A stretch of 64,000 nucleotides of DNA, taken from contig NZ_PQCC01000004.1 in NCBI RefSeq assembly GCF_002964785.1, positions 124,001-188,000 of the forward strand, written 5' to 3'. Below, in pieces: positions 1 to 9,545 of this stretch. Numbering within the stretch: position 1 is the stretch's first letter; each line of letters starts with the position of its first letter. Below the pieces are notes generated by a model. It was given only the letters and a program-made list of their open reading frames with translations. It ran no database searches and was not told where the DNA came from. Source of the stretch: Pseudoalteromonas sp. T1lg48. Lineage in GTDB: Bacteria; Pseudomonadota; Gammaproteobacteria; Enterobacterales; Alteromonadaceae. A program made the translations under genes and the position numbers.

Positions 1-301
1 CACCTAACTCAAGCTGCAGTTGATTGCTGAAGGTGCTGATAAAGTCGTAGCACACGGCGTTGCTTGCAAGGATGATTTCACTGAGCTCAGGGTTCACAAA
101 GGTAAAGAAAACGATAGGCTTTTCTTTGCTCGTGGCCGCCGCCTGCTCAATTTGAGCCTTTACTTCTAAGGCTTTTTCTTTGGTTTCTACAAAGGGGATA
201 GTCGTGTGTTCAAATTCCATGGGAAAAAGCGACAAAGTCGCATTACCAAAGACCTCGGCGGTAATTGCGGTACCGTCAGAAATATAAAATGCGTTGCGCA
301 T
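1..301 (-). CDS. ppsR: PpsR, phosphoenolpyruvate synthase regulatory protein (N-terminal part)
   Basis: Reading the minus strand from the ATG at 301 gives a protein starting MRNAFYISDGTAITAEVFG, the conserved N-terminus of the PSRP family (E. coli PpsR/YdiA). Family members are bifunctional ADP-dependent kinase/Pi-dependent pyrophosphorylases that switch PEP synthase off and on by phosphorylating a threonine next to its catalytic histidine. About 100 codons are visible, and the C-terminal part with the P-loop lies outside the window. An AAGGA ribosome site lies 6 bases before the ATG. The gene diverges from ppsA, its expected target, which supports the call. No frame break is seen in the visible part. 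Confidence 0.93.
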   Translation of the reverse strand, partial: MRNAFYISDGTAITAEVFGNATLSLFPMEFEHTTIPFVETKEKALEVKAQIEQAAATSKEKPIVFFTFVNPELSEIILASNAVCYDFISTFSNQLQLELG

Positions 302-330
302 AATCATCCTTTTTTTTCGTAATAACCTGA

Positions 331-352
331 TAAACCGTAAGGCTACGGTTTA
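331..352. promoter_or_regulatory. Perfect 9-bp inverted repeat between ppsR and ppsA
   Basis: TAAACCGTA, a 4-base spacer AGGC, then TACGGTTTA: a perfect palindrome in the 147-bp divergent intergenic region. It sits just before the likely ppsA promoter, so it could be an operator for ppsA, ppsR or both. It does not match the Cra consensus as I know it. It could also fold as a hairpin in a leader RNA. The regulator is unknown. Confidence 0.5.
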
Positions 353-378
353 CGCATCAGTGCTTGCCAGTGTAGAAT
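349..378 (+). promoter_or_regulatory. Likely sigma-70 promoter of ppsA
   Basis: TTTACG at 349-354 and TAGAAT at 373-378, spaced 18 bp, preceded by a TG at the extended -10 position. The -35 half overlaps the right arm of the inverted repeat at 331-352, so a bound protein could block it. The -10 covers the upstream in-frame ATG at 377, which argues that this ATG is not the start of ppsA. Prediction by eye only. Confidence 0.4.
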
Positions 379-448
379 GTTAGCGCCTCATTTAAAAGGT
401 CATTGTTTTAATGACCAAACTTACAATTTGTTTTTTGGAGAAAGTTCC

Positions 449-2827
449 GTGCAAGAATACGTTCTCTGGTATCAAGAGCTTGGTATGCAAGATGTGCCGA
501 GAGTTGGAGGCAAAAACGCCTCTCTCGGTGAAATGATCTCAAACCTAGCCAACGCCGGTGTACAAGTACCGGGTGGTTTTGCGACGACATCATACGCATT
601 TAACGAGTTTCTTGAGCAATCTGGATTGAATGCTCGCATCTACGACGTGCTAGACAAACTAGACGTTGAAGATGTCAATGAATTGGCCAAAGTAGGTGCC
701 GAAATCCGTCAGTGGATCATCGACACGCCATTCCAGGATTCATTGGACCAGGCTATCCGCGAGGCCTATGGCCAACTACACGCTGACCCAGCACATGACG
801 TATCCTTCGCAGTACGTTCCTCTGCCACCGCCGAAGACATGCCAGACGCATCATTCGCCGGACAACAAGAAACCTTCTTAAACGTGCGCGGCATCGATGC
901 CGTAATGGTTGCTATCAAACACGTTTTTGCTTCTCTATTTAATGACCGCGCTATATCTTATCGCGTACACCAGGGTTACGACCACAAAGGTGTGGCACTT
1001 TCAGCCGGTATCCAGCGCATGGTTCGTTCTGACATGGCTTCTTCAGGCGTAATGTTCAGCATCGACACCGAGTCAGGTTTCGAAGACGTTGTATTCGTAA
1101 CATCAAGCTTCGGTCTTGGTGAAATGGTTGTACAAGGCGCGGTTAACCCGGATGAATTCTACGTTCACAAAGGTACCCTAGCCAAAGGTAAACCAGCCGT
1201 TGTTCGCCGTAACATTGGTTCTAAAGCCATTCAAATGGTTTATTCACAAGACCAAGAACACGGCAAACAAGTTGAAATTGTTGACGTAGCCCCAGAGCAA
1301 GCCAATACCTTCTCTATTACAGACGAAGAAGTAATGGACCTTGCTAAGCAAGCAGTTATCATCGAAAAACACTACGGTCGTCCAATGGACATCGAGTGGG
1401 CAAAAGACGGTAACGACGGCAAGCTTTATATTGTACAGGCTCGCCCTGAAACCGTACGTTCAAACGAAGATGCGAACGTAATGGAACGTTTCCAGCTTAA
1501 GCAAACATCTAGCGTTGTTGCCGAAGGCCGTGCCATAGGTCACAAAATCGGTGCCGGCGTTGTTCGCGTACTTAATTCTATCGACGAGATGGACAAGGTA
1601 CAACACGGCGATATCCTGGTAACCGACATGACCGACCCGGATTGGGAACCGATCATGAAGCGTGCCGCTGCCATCGTTACCAACCGTGGCGGTCGTACTT
1701 GTCACGCGGCCATCATCGCCCGTGAACTAGGTATTCCTGCGGTAGTAGGTTGTGGTAACGCCACCGACCTAATCAAAGCGGACCAGGAAGTAACCGTTTC
1801 GTGTGCCGAAGGTGACACGGGTTACATCTACCAAGGCCAACTTGAGTATGAAGTACTGACTTCACGCGTAGATGAAATGCCTGACCTGCCAATGAAGATC
1901 ATGATGAACGTGGGTAACCCGGATCGTGCATTCGATTTCGCTCGTTTACCTCACGCCGGTGTGGGCCTGGCTCGCCTTGAGTTCATCATCAACCGTATGA
2001 TTGGCGTTCACCCGAAAGCGTTGCTTAACTTCGATGCTCAATCTCCTGAACTTCAGGCAGAAATCAAAGACATCATCGCAGGTTATGAGTCGCCGCGTGA
2101 ATTCTACATCGCCAAACTGGTTGAAGGTATCGCCACGCTTGGTTGTGCCTTTGCACCTGAGCGCGTAATCGTCCGTATGTCTGACTTCAAATCAAACGAA
2201 TATGCCAACCTGGTTGGCGGTCAGCAATACGAGCCGGAAGAAGAAAACCCAATGATCGGTTTCCGTGGTGCTTCACGTTATATCAGTGAAGACTTCCGCG
2301 AGTGTTTCGCCCTTGAGTGTGAAGCCATCAAGCGTGTTCGTGACGACATGGACTTGAACAACGTTGAGATCATGATCCCGTTCGTACGTACCCTTGAAGA
2401 AGGTAAAAAGGTTATCGAGCTACTTGAAGAGCACGGCCTTAAGCGTGGCGAAAACGGTTTGAAAGTGATCATGATGTGTGAGCTTCCTTCAAACGCGCTA
2501 CTTGCCGAAGAATTCCTTGAGTACTTCGACGGTTTCTCAATCGGTTCAAACGATTTAACTCAGCTAACCTTAGGTCTTGACCGTGACTCGGGTCTGATCG
2601 CTCACCTGTTCGATGAGCGTAACCCAGCGATTAAGAAGCTATTGTCTATGGCCATTAAAACAGCCAAGGCTAAAGGTAAGTACGTAGGTATTTGTGGTCA
2701 AGGTCCTTCGGATCACGAAGACTTCGCCGCATGGCTGGTACAAGAAGGTATCGATTCTGTGTCATTGAACCCGGATACGGTATTGGAAACCTGGCTATAC
2801 CTGGCTGAAAAGCTTAAATCGAACTAA
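449..2827 (+). CDS. ppsA: Phosphoenolpyruvate synthase
   Basis: Makes PEP, AMP and phosphate from pyruvate, ATP and water, the entry to gluconeogenesis from pyruvate or lactate; cytoplasmic. The GTG at 449 gives 792 residues, the length of E. coli PpsA. The product begins [12 protein letters not shown], matching the family N-terminus, with GGAG 8 bases upstream. An in-frame ATG at 377 would add 24 unrelated residues. Order: ATP-grasp-like domain with [11 protein letters not shown] near the start, the swivelling phosphohistidine domain with [14 protein letters not shown] (His about 419), then the C-terminal PEP/pyruvate barrel ending with [10 protein letters not shown] (catalytic Cys about 748). 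It diverges from ppsR, its post-translational regulator. No oddities. Confidence 0.97.
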   Translation: MQEYVLWYQELGMQDVPRVGGKNASLGEMISNLANAGVQVPGGFATTSYAFNEFLEQSGLNARIYDVLDKLDVEDVNELAKVGAEIRQWIIDTPFQDSLDQAIREAYGQLHADPAHDVSFAVRSSATAEDMPDASFAGQQETFLNVRGIDAVMVAIKHVFASLFNDRAISYRVHQGYDHKGVALSAGIQRMVRSDMASSGVMFSIDTESGFEDVVFVTSSFGLGEMVVQGAVNPDEFYVHKGTLAKGKPAVVRRNIGSKAIQMVYSQDQEHGKQVEIVDVAPEQANTFSITDEEVMDLAKQAVIIEKHYGRPMDIEWAKDGNDGKLYIVQARPETVRSNEDANVMERFQLKQTSSVVAEGRAIGHKIGAGVVRVLNSIDEMDKVQHGDILVTDMTDPDWEPIMKRAAAIVTNRGGRTCHAAIIARELGIPAVVGCGNATDLIKADQEVTVSCAEGDTGYIYQGQLEYEVLTSRVDEMPDLPMKIMMNVGNPDRAFDFARLPHAGVGLARLEFIINRMIGVHPKALLNFDAQSPELQAEIKDIIAGYESPREFYIAKLVEGIATLGCAFAPERVIVRMSDFKSNEYANLVGGQQYEPEEENPMIGFRGASRYISEDFRECFALECEAIKRVRDDMDLNNVEIMIPFVRTLEEGKKVIELLEEHGLKRGENGLKVIMMCELPSNALLAEEFLEYFDGFSIGSNDLTQLTLGLDRDSGLIAHLFDERNPAIKKLLSMAIKTAKAKGKYVGICGQGPSDHEDFAAWLVQEGIDSVSLNPDTVLETWLYLAEKLKSN

Positions 2828-2852
2828 GTTCGATTACCGAGTAAGACAAAGA

Positions 2853-2877
2853 AAAAGGGCGAAATCTTCGCCCTTTT
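2853..2877. terminator. Bidirectional terminator after ppsA
   Basis: An 11-bp perfect stem (AAAAGGGCGAA / TTCGCCCTTTT) with a 3-base loop followed by a T-rich tail. It lies 25 bp after the ppsA stop and touches the end of the convergent gene at 2876-3088, so it probably serves both. Confidence 0.9.
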
Positions 2878-3088
2878 ATTTTTTCGCCAATTTGCTATCG
2901 AGCAACCGGCACCCCCGCGTAAGGGTAGTTTGGCATACCCGTACATATTTACGGGCAATGGGGTAATGCACGGCGAGCAGGGTCAATCCAATTAAAAAGA
3001 ATATCACCGAGGGCCCAGGCACCACGGCGAATATCAATCCGAGTATAAAACACAGCGCCGCAGCGGCATTCATCAACCACTTCTTCAT
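2876..3088 (-). CDS. Small inner-membrane protein, PGPGW-like family
   Basis: 70 residues with a short charged N-terminus (MKKWLMN), two hydrophobic helices and a basic, Arg/Lys-rich C-terminus. The turn between the helices has the VPGPSVIFFLIGL pattern typical of proteins annotated as putative transmembrane PGPGW. Function is unknown. It is convergent with ppsA, shares the terminator between them, and stands alone upstream of ydiJ on the opposite strand. An AGG-containing site precedes the ATG. It is short, but its composition and motif make it a real gene rather than a shadow. Confidence 0.75.
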   Translation of the reverse strand: MKKWLMNAAAALCFILGLIFAVVPGPSVIFFLIGLTLLAVHYPIARKYVRVCQTTLTRGCRLLDSKLAKK

Positions 3089-3197
3089 ACATCACCTACA
3101 TAATTGCTTATTAACTGACCATAGCGCATTCACAGCTACAAAGTGATTTCAATTTGTAACAATCTGTATATTCTTCAATTTCTAAGCCCGCTCAGCA

Positions 3198-3206
3198 TGC
3201 TATAAT
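3198..3206 (+). promoter_or_regulatory. Extended -10 promoter element of ydiJ
   Basis: TGCTATAAT is a perfect TATAAT with the TGn extension, 30 bp before the ydiJ start codon. No good -35 is visible 17 bp upstream, as is usual for extended -10 promoters. The leader would be only about 20-25 nt. Confidence 0.6.
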
Positions 3207-3235
3207 GGCGCTGTCCGTTCCTGAGGTTTAAGGCC

Positions 3236-6200
3236 ATGATAGCAAAGTTAAGTGTCGAGCAAGTCAGTTCTGAACTGGTATTACATTACCTAAAAACAAT
3301 CAAAGCTGAAGGCTTCAGCGGCGATGTCGATGCCAGCTATGGCACGCGACTGTTAGCGGCCACCGACAACAGTGTCTATCAGACCATTCCTCAGGGTGTG
3401 GTGTTTCCTAAAACCAATAAAGACGTGCAACTGGCATTGAACATTGCCTCGCGCGACCCATTTCTGTCTCTAACCTTTGGCCCACGCGGTGGCGGTACCG
3501 GCACCAATGGCCAGTCGTTGACACCGGGTATTGTTATCGATCTTTCCCGCTATATGCGCGAAATTTTGGAAATTAACGAGCAAGAAGGTTGGGTGAGGGT
3601 TCAAGCCGGGGTGATCAAAGACCAGCTAAACGACTTTTTGCGCCCCTATGGATACTTCTTTGCACCGGACCTATCCACCAGTAACCGCGCTACCGTGGGC
3701 GGGATGATCAATACCGATGCCTCAGGTCAGGGTAGTCTGGTTTATGGTAAAACCTCGGACCACACCCTGGCACTCAAGGCCTTTCTGGCCGATGGCAGCG
3801 AGCTCAATACTCAAGGGGTGAGTGTCGAAAAAGCCAAATTGATTGCCGAACAAGACACCGCCGTCGGCAAGGTTTACAAAACTGTATTGGATGTGGCCAG
3901 CAGTAAGCGCGATTTAATTTTAGAAAAATTCCCACGCCTAAACCGCTTCTTGACCGGTTATGATTTAGAGCATGTGTTTGATGAGCACATGAGCGAGTTT
4001 GATATTGGCCGTGTCCTGACCGGCTCCGAAGGCTCTTTGGCCATAGTCACCGAGGCGAAACTCAATATCACGCCCATCGCCAAATTTAAAACCCTGATCA
4101 ATATTAAATATGACAGCTTCGATTCCGCCCTGCGCAATTCGCCGTTTTTAGTGGCGGCCGAGGCGACCTCGGTAGAAACCGTTGATAGCAAGGTGTTGAA
4201 TCTTGCCCGCGAAGACATAGTCTGGCATTCAGTATCGGACTTAATTACCGATGTTCCTGGGCAAGACATGCAAGGCTTAAACATGGTTGAGTTTAATGCC
4301 GAGCAAGAAGGGGACATGAAGGACAAAATCGACGCCCTGTGTGCCAAGCTTGACGCCCTTATCGAGAATAAAGAAGCCGGGGTAATTGGTTATCAGCTCA
4401 CCAATAATGTGGCCGATATACAAAAAATCTATGCCATGCGCAAAAAGTCCGTTGGCCTGCTCGGTAATACCAAGGGCGCGAAAAAGCCTATTGCCTTTGC
4501 CGAAGACACCGCGGTTCCGCCGGAAAACCTCGCCGACTTTATTGCCGAGTTCCGTGAATTACTCGACGGTCACCAACTTGATTATGGTATGTTCGGCCAT
4601 GTCGATGCCGGCGTTTTACATGTGCGTCCGGCGCTGGATATGTGCGATCCGGAGCAGGAAAAAACCCTGCGCCAGATTTCCGATCAGGTTGTTGCACTCA
4701 CCGCCAAGTACGGTGGCCTGATGTGGGGCGAACACGGTAAAGGGTATCGCAGTGAATACGGCCCGGAGTTTTTTGGCGACGAGCTATTCCAGGAGCTGCG
4801 CCGTATTAAATCGGCCTTCGATCCGCACAACAAGCTTAACCCGGGCAAAATCTGCACCCCCCTTGAAAGTAACGACCGCTTGGTGAGCGTTGATGATAAG
4901 AAGCGTGGCTGGTTCGACCGTCAAATTGATATTCAGGTACGAGATAGTTTTGCCAACAGCATGAACTGTAACGGAAACGGCTTGTGTTTTAACTATGATG
5001 TCAGCTCACCCATGTGTCCTTCATACAAGGCCACTGGCGATCGCCGTTACTCACCAAAAGGCCGCGCCGGATTAATGCGCGAGTGGCTTCGACTACAGGC
5101 GGAGCAGGGCGTTGACCTGCTCGAAGAAGAAAAAGTTATCAGCAAAAAAGATGGCCCCACCTGGTGGGAGCGTTTCCTTAATACCCAAAATAAACGCAAG
5201 GGTCAGTACGACTTTTCACACGAAGTGAAAGAGTCCATGGACGAGTGCTTAGCCTGTAAAGCCTGTACCACGGCATGCCCGATTAAGGTCGATGTGCCGA
5301 CATTCCGTGCTCGCTTTTTGAACTTTTACTACAGCCAATACAACCGCCCATTAAAAGATTATCTGGTTGCCGGCATAGAAAACACGGCACCACTGTTGGC
5401 TAAGTTTTCGGCCATTACCAACCCAGTGGTCAAATCGTCACCGGTACAATGGGCGATTAAAAAGACCCTGGGTTATGTGGATACACCGACGCCGAGTCAT
5501 CCAAACCTGGCCCAGCGCACCGCCACTTTAGAAAAATTCCACCTTAATAAACTTGAAGGGCTAAGCGAAGATCAACGCCGAGATTATGTGCTTATAGTGC
5601 AGGACCCCTTCACTAGTTTTTATGAGGCCGAGCTGGTTGAAAGCTTTGCCAAGGTTGTGCGGGCTCTTGGCAAAAAACCAATTATCCTGCCATTTAAACC
5701 CAATGGTAAGCCACAACATGTAAAAGGCTTTTTGGATAAATTTGCCCGCACAGCCAAAAACAGCGCCGCGTTTTTACAGCAGGTTGGCGACTTGGGTATT
5801 CCCATGGTTGGGCTCGATGCCTCCTTGGTGCTTTGTTATCGTGACGAGTACAACACCGTCTTGGGTGAGCAAAGAGGAGACTTTGAAGTTTTATTGGCCC
5901 ATGAATGGCTGGGCGAGCAAACTTTTAAACAACAGGTTTTTGAGCCACAACAAAGCTATGTGTTATTGAGTCACTGCAGTGAAACCACCGCCTTACCGCA
6001 CAGTGCCAAGGTGTGGCAAACTATTTTCTCGGCCTTGGGGTTACAACTGGATCCGCAAGCCACCGGCTGTTGTGGTATGGCTGGCACCTATGGCCACGAG
6101 CTGCAAAACCAAGAAAACAGTGCTGCTTTATATAACCTAAGTTGGAAGGCCAAGGTAGATAACACTGCACCTGCTCAGTTATTGGCCACGGGTTTTTCAT

Positions 6201-6277
6201 GCCGTAGCCAGGTGAAACGCTTTGCCCAATTTAAACCTCAGCACCCCATCGAGGTGCTGGCCAAGGTGTTGCACTAG
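3236..6277 (+). CDS. ydiJ: YdiJ-type FAD/iron-sulfur D-2-hydroxyglutarate dehydrogenase
   Basis: 1013 residues, close to E. coli YdiJ (1018), a large FAD and 4Fe-4S oxidoreductase reported to act as D-2-hydroxyglutarate dehydrogenase. An N-terminal FAD-binding type-4 domain carries FGPRGGGTGTNGQS (about 81-94), followed by the FAD-linked oxidase C-terminal domain. Next is an iron-sulfur region with Cys near 578 and the classical CLACKACTTACP motif (from about 671). The end is a CCG-type domain with SHCSETT and GCCGMAGTYG (Cys about 945). It is a single gene; the lactate and glycolate relatives split these parts into subunits. TGAGG lies 9 bases before the ATG. Its stop overlaps the stop of the convergent antiporter gene. 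Confidence 0.93.
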   Translation: MIAKLSVEQVSSELVLHYLKTIKAEGFSGDVDASYGTRLLAATDNSVYQTIPQGVVFPKTNKDVQLALNIASRDPFLSLTFGPRGGGTGTNGQSLTPGIVIDLSRYMREILEINEQEGWVRVQAGVIKDQLNDFLRPYGYFFAPDLSTSNRATVGGMINTDASGQGSLVYGKTSDHTLALKAFLADGSELNTQGVSVEKAKLIAEQDTAVGKVYKTVLDVASSKRDLILEKFPRLNRFLTGYDLEHVFDEHMSEFDIGRVLTGSEGSLAIVTEAKLNITPIAKFKTLINIKYDSFDSALRNSPFLVAAEATSVETVDSKVLNLAREDIVWHSVSDLITDVPGQDMQGLNMVEFNAEQEGDMKDKIDALCAKLDALIENKEAGVIGYQLTNNVADIQKIYAMRKKSVGLLGNTKGAKKPIAFAEDTAVPPENLADFIAEFRELLDGHQLDYGMFGHVDAGVLHVRPALDMCDPEQEKTLRQISDQVVALTAKYGGLMWGEHGKGYRSEYGPEFFGDELFQELRRIKSAFDPHNKLNPGKICTPLESNDRLVSVDDKKRGWFDRQIDIQVRDSFANSMNCNGNGLCFNYDVSSPMCPSYKATGDRRYSPKGRAGLMREWLRLQAEQGVDLLEEEKVISKKDGPTWWERFLNTQNKRKGQYDFSHEVKESMDECLACKACTTACPIKVDVPTFRARFLNFYYSQYNRPLKDYLVAGIENTAPLLAKFSAITNPVVKSSPVQWAIKKTLGYVDTPTPSHPNLAQRTATLEKFHLNKLEGLSEDQRRDYVLIVQDPFTSFYEAELVESFAKVVRALGKKPIILPFKPNGKPQHVKGFLDKFARTAKNSAAFLQQVGDLGIPMVGLDASLVLCYRDEYNTVLGEQRGDFEVLLAHEWLGEQTFKQQVFEPQQSYVLLSHCSETTALPHSAKVWQTIFSALGLQLDPQATGCCGMAGTYGHELQNQENSAALYNLSWKAKVDNTAPAQLLATGFSCRSQVKRFAQFKPQHPIEVLAKVLH

Positions 6278-7475
6278 TCTCGTTTGGCCAAGCCCTTTTT
6301 GCTGAAAGAGTTAGCGATGGGGCGAGTGGTAATACCGTGAATAAAGACGCTGGTCAAAATGGTCAGCGTCGCCAACTCATTTAGCAAACCGTCAGCGGAG
6401 TCTAACACCATCAGGGTAAAAACGATGGAGGCCAAGCCCCGCGGACCAAACCAGGCCAAGGTAAACTTTTCTTTAAAATTTAATCCGTTAAATACAATTA
6501 AACTAAATAGAACGGGGATAACCCGCACCAAGATCGCGGCGACCAGCGCAAACACCAGCTTGCTCCAACTTAAGTCCATGCTCTGCAACTGCCAATAACT
6601 GTAGGCACCGAACAAACACCAAATCAAATACGAAAAGAACTCGGCAATGTGTTCGCTTTCCTCGATCAGTCTCATATCCTTACTAGGCCGATACAAATAA
6701 TCAAACAGCAAACCGGCCACGAAAGCGGCTACAAATCCGCTGCCGCCCAAGGCTTCAGCCACACTGTAATTCACGATAGCCAATGACAAAATTAAAAATG
6801 GACTGGAGGCCTTTTCAAAAAAATGACGGCGGGCGCTGTATCGTATCAGGTAAGTTGCTGACCAGGTGATCAAGATGGCGACCACAAGGGCTATGCCCAC
6901 TTCACGGAACATAAATTCCAGCATCTTCATTGGCGGCTGCCAATTGCCCAATTGCCAGGACAAAAACAGGAATAAAAAGACTGGCACACACAGGCCATCG
7001 TTTAATCCACTTTCAACATTGATGGCTTCACGAAGTTTAAAGGCACCGCCTTGGCTTCTAAGATCCCTTTACTCAGGGCGGCATCGGTGGGCGTTAAGAT
7101 AATAGCCAATAACGCCAAGGCCAATAACCCCATTTCTGGAAATAGCAGGTGACCGGTTAGTACGGTGGCACAGAAAGTGAGTGGCAGGGCGACAAACAAA
7201 AGCAGCACGGGATATTTATAGGCGCGCTTTAAAATCGCCAGTCTGGTTTTTGCCGCGTCGGAAAATAACACCACCGCCAAGGTTAGTTCGACTAAAGGCA
7301 GCAATTTTTCCAAGGGTTGGCTGATTTGAAATTCCGCTAAGAACAGAGCCGCAACCACCATGCCGGTCAGCACAAAGTACATGGGGCCGGTGAGTTCGGC
7401 CCGTGCCAACTGGCGAAATGAAATGGAGTAGATAAAAAATGCCAACGCCAATAAGATTGCGATGTAATATTCCAT
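6274..7475 (-). pseudogene. CPA1 (NhaP-type) cation/proton antiporter, interrupted by a -1 frame change
   Basis: Two adjacent minus-strand frames make one protein of about 400 residues, the normal length of NhaP-like Na+(K+)/H+ antiporters. The first (7475-7002, GAGGA before the ATG) holds the N-terminal helices and AIILTPTDAAL. The second (to 6274) holds LREAINVESGLNDGLCVP, with the conserved ND of the transport core, and the remaining helices. The frames join at 7035-7041, where the message reads CC-T-TTA-AAC. One extra A, or a -1 shift on T TTA AAC, gives continuous PLNLREAINVESG (or PLK if an A was lost). So this is a recent one-base loss, a base-calling error or a recoded gene. Without repair it is inactive, lacking half of its helices. 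Confidence 0.85.
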
Positions 7476-7506
7476 GGCCTATCCTCACAGCCTGCTTAAA
7501 GCATGC

Positions 7507-8733
7507 TTAAAGCTTACGTTTAACGCCCGACTTGGCTCGTTCTTTTATATTAGTCTGAATATAAATTTGATCTGTGGTTGCTAATTTAGCATGGCCCAGG
7601 TCTTCCGATAAATGTTTTAGCGGCCGGGTTTGCGCATCATGGGTCGCACCGGTGTGGCGCAACCAGTGCGCGGTTGCCGCCGTAAGTTTTTCCGCCTCTT
7701 CGATAAAACCGTCTTGATGAAGTGCGGCGGTAGCCAAGTCAAAACTTTGTTGTACTAAACGACGAATTTGTCTCACCGTCATGCCGCCTTTACCGCGTAG
7801 TTTATGAACGAGTGGATAAGGTTCATCAACCCGGGGCAGGGCACTGAGTCCGCGATATAAACGGTAGCGTTTTAGATAGGCAATAAAACTTTCGCTAAGG
7901 GTCACGTCCCGTAATTTATTGCCTTTACCCATGACCCGTAGAAACCAAAAGCCGTCGGCGTCTTGCCAAAAGTGCGACATGACCGGCGACCAGTTGGGCC
8001 GCTCCGACAATTCAGAAATACGTAAATACAAACCCTTCAAACAGGCGAGAGTAAATAGGTTACGTTCGAGCTGCGGATCGTCTTCGCAATTTTCTTCGGT
8101 TACCCGTAAAACATATTCCCATTGCAGATCACTTAACGTATCTGGTTGATTTATTTGAGATTGAACGACCAAATAAGGGCAGTTTTTCTTAACCACGGGA
8201 ACAAAGTTAGTGAATGAACGTTCTTCTAAAATAGCGAACTTATAAAACACATTGAGCGCCGTGAAGGTCGAATTCAAACTTTGCTGGCTCGGCTTGGTTT
8301 CTTTGGCCATAAAGGGGCGCCACTTTGGATTGGCAATACGCTGACCAAGATGTTGTTTAAATCGCCACTGCACCGAGTCCGAACACCATTCGGCGCTGGG
8401 CTCAACAACAAAATCGATATAATGCTCAATATCTTCGCGTTTTAACGCCAATACCGAGGCGCCTTTAATTAACCAGGACCAAAGGGCAAAACGCTCAATT
8501 TCGTTGCGAAAGCGGGTAAAGGTGGCGTCGGATTTACGGCCATAGACGTACAAATATTGGTAAATAAATGATAAATCTTTCGAAATTTCAGCAAGGTTTA
8601 AGCTTTGATGGTCTATAAATAAAGCTAGTTCGGGATATTCGCTGTTCAGCGTGCCATCTTCAAGATGGGCTATTTGATAACGCAGTTGCTTAAACGTATC
8701 AACTAAAGGGGTAAGCATAAGATAAATAACCAT
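7507..8733 (-). CDS. Tyrosine recombinase, XerC/D-like fold, 408 aa
   Basis: The N-terminal SAM-like core-binding domain occupies about the first 190 residues. The catalytic domain shows all family residues in order: R238 (YLRISELSE), K273 (GKGNKLRDV), H356 and R359 (AHWLRHTGATH), H381 (LGHAKLATT) and the nucleophile Y391 (QIYIQTN). Nothing suggests loss of activity. It stands between the antiporter and the SYLF lipoprotein, 0.8 kb outside the left prophage att site. The phage class involved uses host Xer enzymes, so I do not assign it to the prophage. Its own target is not visible. The start is uncertain: ATGs at 8733 and 8718 both lack a clear ribosome site. Confidence 0.85.
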   Translation of the reverse strand: MVIYLMLTPLVDTFKQLRYQIAHLEDGTLNSEYPELALFIDHQSLNLAEISKDLSFIYQYLYVYGRKSDATFTRFRNEIERFALWSWLIKGASVLALKREDIEHYIDFVVEPSAEWCSDSVQWRFKQHLGQRIANPKWRPFMAKETKPSQQSLNSTFTALNVFYKFAILEERSFTNFVPVVKKNCPYLVVQSQINQPDTLSDLQWEYVLRVTEENCEDDPQLERNLFTLACLKGLYLRISELSERPNWSPVMSHFWQDADGFWFLRVMGKGNKLRDVTLSESFIAYLKRYRLYRGLSALPRVDEPYPLVHKLRGKGGMTVRQIRRLVQQSFDLATAALHQDGFIEEAEKLTAATAHWLRHTGATHDAQTRPLKHLSEDLGHAKLATTDQIYIQTNIKERAKSGVKRKL

Positions 8734-8761
8734 AATATTTATAGTCTTAGCTTATCACAAA

Positions 8762-8785
8762 GTCCGATACTGTCTAGTATTGGAC
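8762..8785. promoter_or_regulatory. Inverted repeat between recombinase and SYLF lipoprotein genes
   Basis: GTCCGATACT, spacer GTCT, AGTATTGGAC: 9 of 10 positions pair, and the mismatch is a G-T. It lies in the 70-bp divergent intergenic region, ending 20 bp before the lipoprotein ATG. It could be an operator for either gene or a hairpin in the lipoprotein leader. Confidence 0.45.
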
Positions 8786-8804
8786 ATTAAAGAAGGAGTA
8801 CTTT

Positions 8805-9380
8805 ATGAAAATCAGAGCTTCATTTGTGCACATCATGCTACTTACGGTTGCCGTACTTACCTTAAATGGTTGCGCCACCTCCAGCAATGCCAGTCCGCAA
8901 GCGAAAAGAGAGATGGTACAAAGCATGCGCAGCCAGACATTGAAAACTTTGTATGTGCGCAAACCCGATGTGCAAAACCAAATTGCCACCAGCGCCGGCT
9001 ATGCGGTATTCGATAATGCCAACGTCAATGTTCTATTTGCCAGTTTCGGCGGCGGCTATGGTGTGGTAAAAAATAACCGCACCGGTAAATGGACCTATAT
9101 GAATATGGGCGAGGCGGGCTTAGGCCTTGGCCTGGGTGTTAAGGATTTTAATGTGGTCATGGTGTTTCATACCGAAGCAGCATTGAACCGATTTATTGAT
9201 CACGGTTGGGCGTTTGGCGGTAATGCCGACGCTGCGGCCAAACACAAAGAAAAAGGTGGTGCGGTCACCGCCGAAGCGATCGCCGATGATGTTACCGTTT
9301 ATTCTCTCACCGAAACAGGATTAGCCTTGCAAGCCGTGTTAAAAGGGACTAAATTCTGGGTAGATAATGAGCTAAACTAA
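8805..9380 (+). CDS. SYLF/YSC84-domain lipoprotein
   Basis: 191 residues. The signal peptide ends in the lipobox LNGC, so Cys about 23 should be lipidated and the mature protein held in a membrane facing the periplasm. The rest matches the lipid-binding SYLF (YSC84) family: GYAVFDNANVNVLFASFGGG, then GKWTYMNMGEAGLGLGLG, and a C-terminal end of the type seen in many proteobacterial YSC84-like proteins. The family binds phosphoinositide-type lipids in eukaryotes, while the bacterial role is unknown. AAGGAG lies 7 bases before the ATG, a strong site. It is followed by its own terminator and is not part of the prophage. Confidence 0.85.
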   Translation: MKIRASFVHIMLLTVAVLTLNGCATSSNASPQAKREMVQSMRSQTLKTLYVRKPDVQNQIATSAGYAVFDNANVNVLFASFGGGYGVVKNNRTGKWTYMNMGEAGLGLGLGVKDFNVVMVFHTEAALNRFIDHGWAFGGNADAAAKHKEKGGAVTAEAIADDVTVYSLTETGLALQAVLKGTKFWVDNELN

Positions 9381-9403
9381 CATTTCTAAAGACTTATGGT
9401 TGG

Positions 9404-9440
9404 AAAGTGGTCTATTTTTGATTAAATAGGCCACTTTTTT
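9404..9440 (+). terminator. Terminator after SYLF lipoprotein gene
   Basis: A long stem, AAAGTGGTCTATTT pairing with AAATAGGCCACTTT, with loop TTGATT and a T-run after it. It starts 23 bp after the stop codon. Confidence 0.9.
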
Positions 9441-9517
9441 TTGTTTTATCCCTTTCTATACAGCGCCTTAGCGCTTCTCATTCGATACTTTACCGGCACT
9501 TTATAGAATCATACGTT

Positions 9518-9545
9518 ATTTAACATAATCTAATTTATGGGCTAT
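9518..9545. mobile_element. attL, dif-like XerD/XerC site
   Basis: ATTTAACATAA, central TCTAAT, TTATGGGCTAT. The left 11 bases are identical to the XerD-binding arm of E. coli dif in reverse orientation. The right arm matches the XerC arm at 7 of 11 positions. The 6-bp centre differs from the usual dif centre, so this may be a secondary dif-like site rather than the terminus dif. It abuts the stop codon of the repressor gene. Confidence 0.75.

Noticed and set aside
377..448. ATG at 377 as the ppsA start
   Set aside because: The extra 24 residues match nothing in the family and the ATG overlaps the likely -10 box; GTG at 449 has a good ribosome site and gives the exact E. coli length.
7507..8733. 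Tyrosine recombinase as the integrase of the prophage
   Set aside because: It lies outside the dif-like att sites, beyond the SYLF gene and its terminator, and filamentous phages with such sites use host XerCD.
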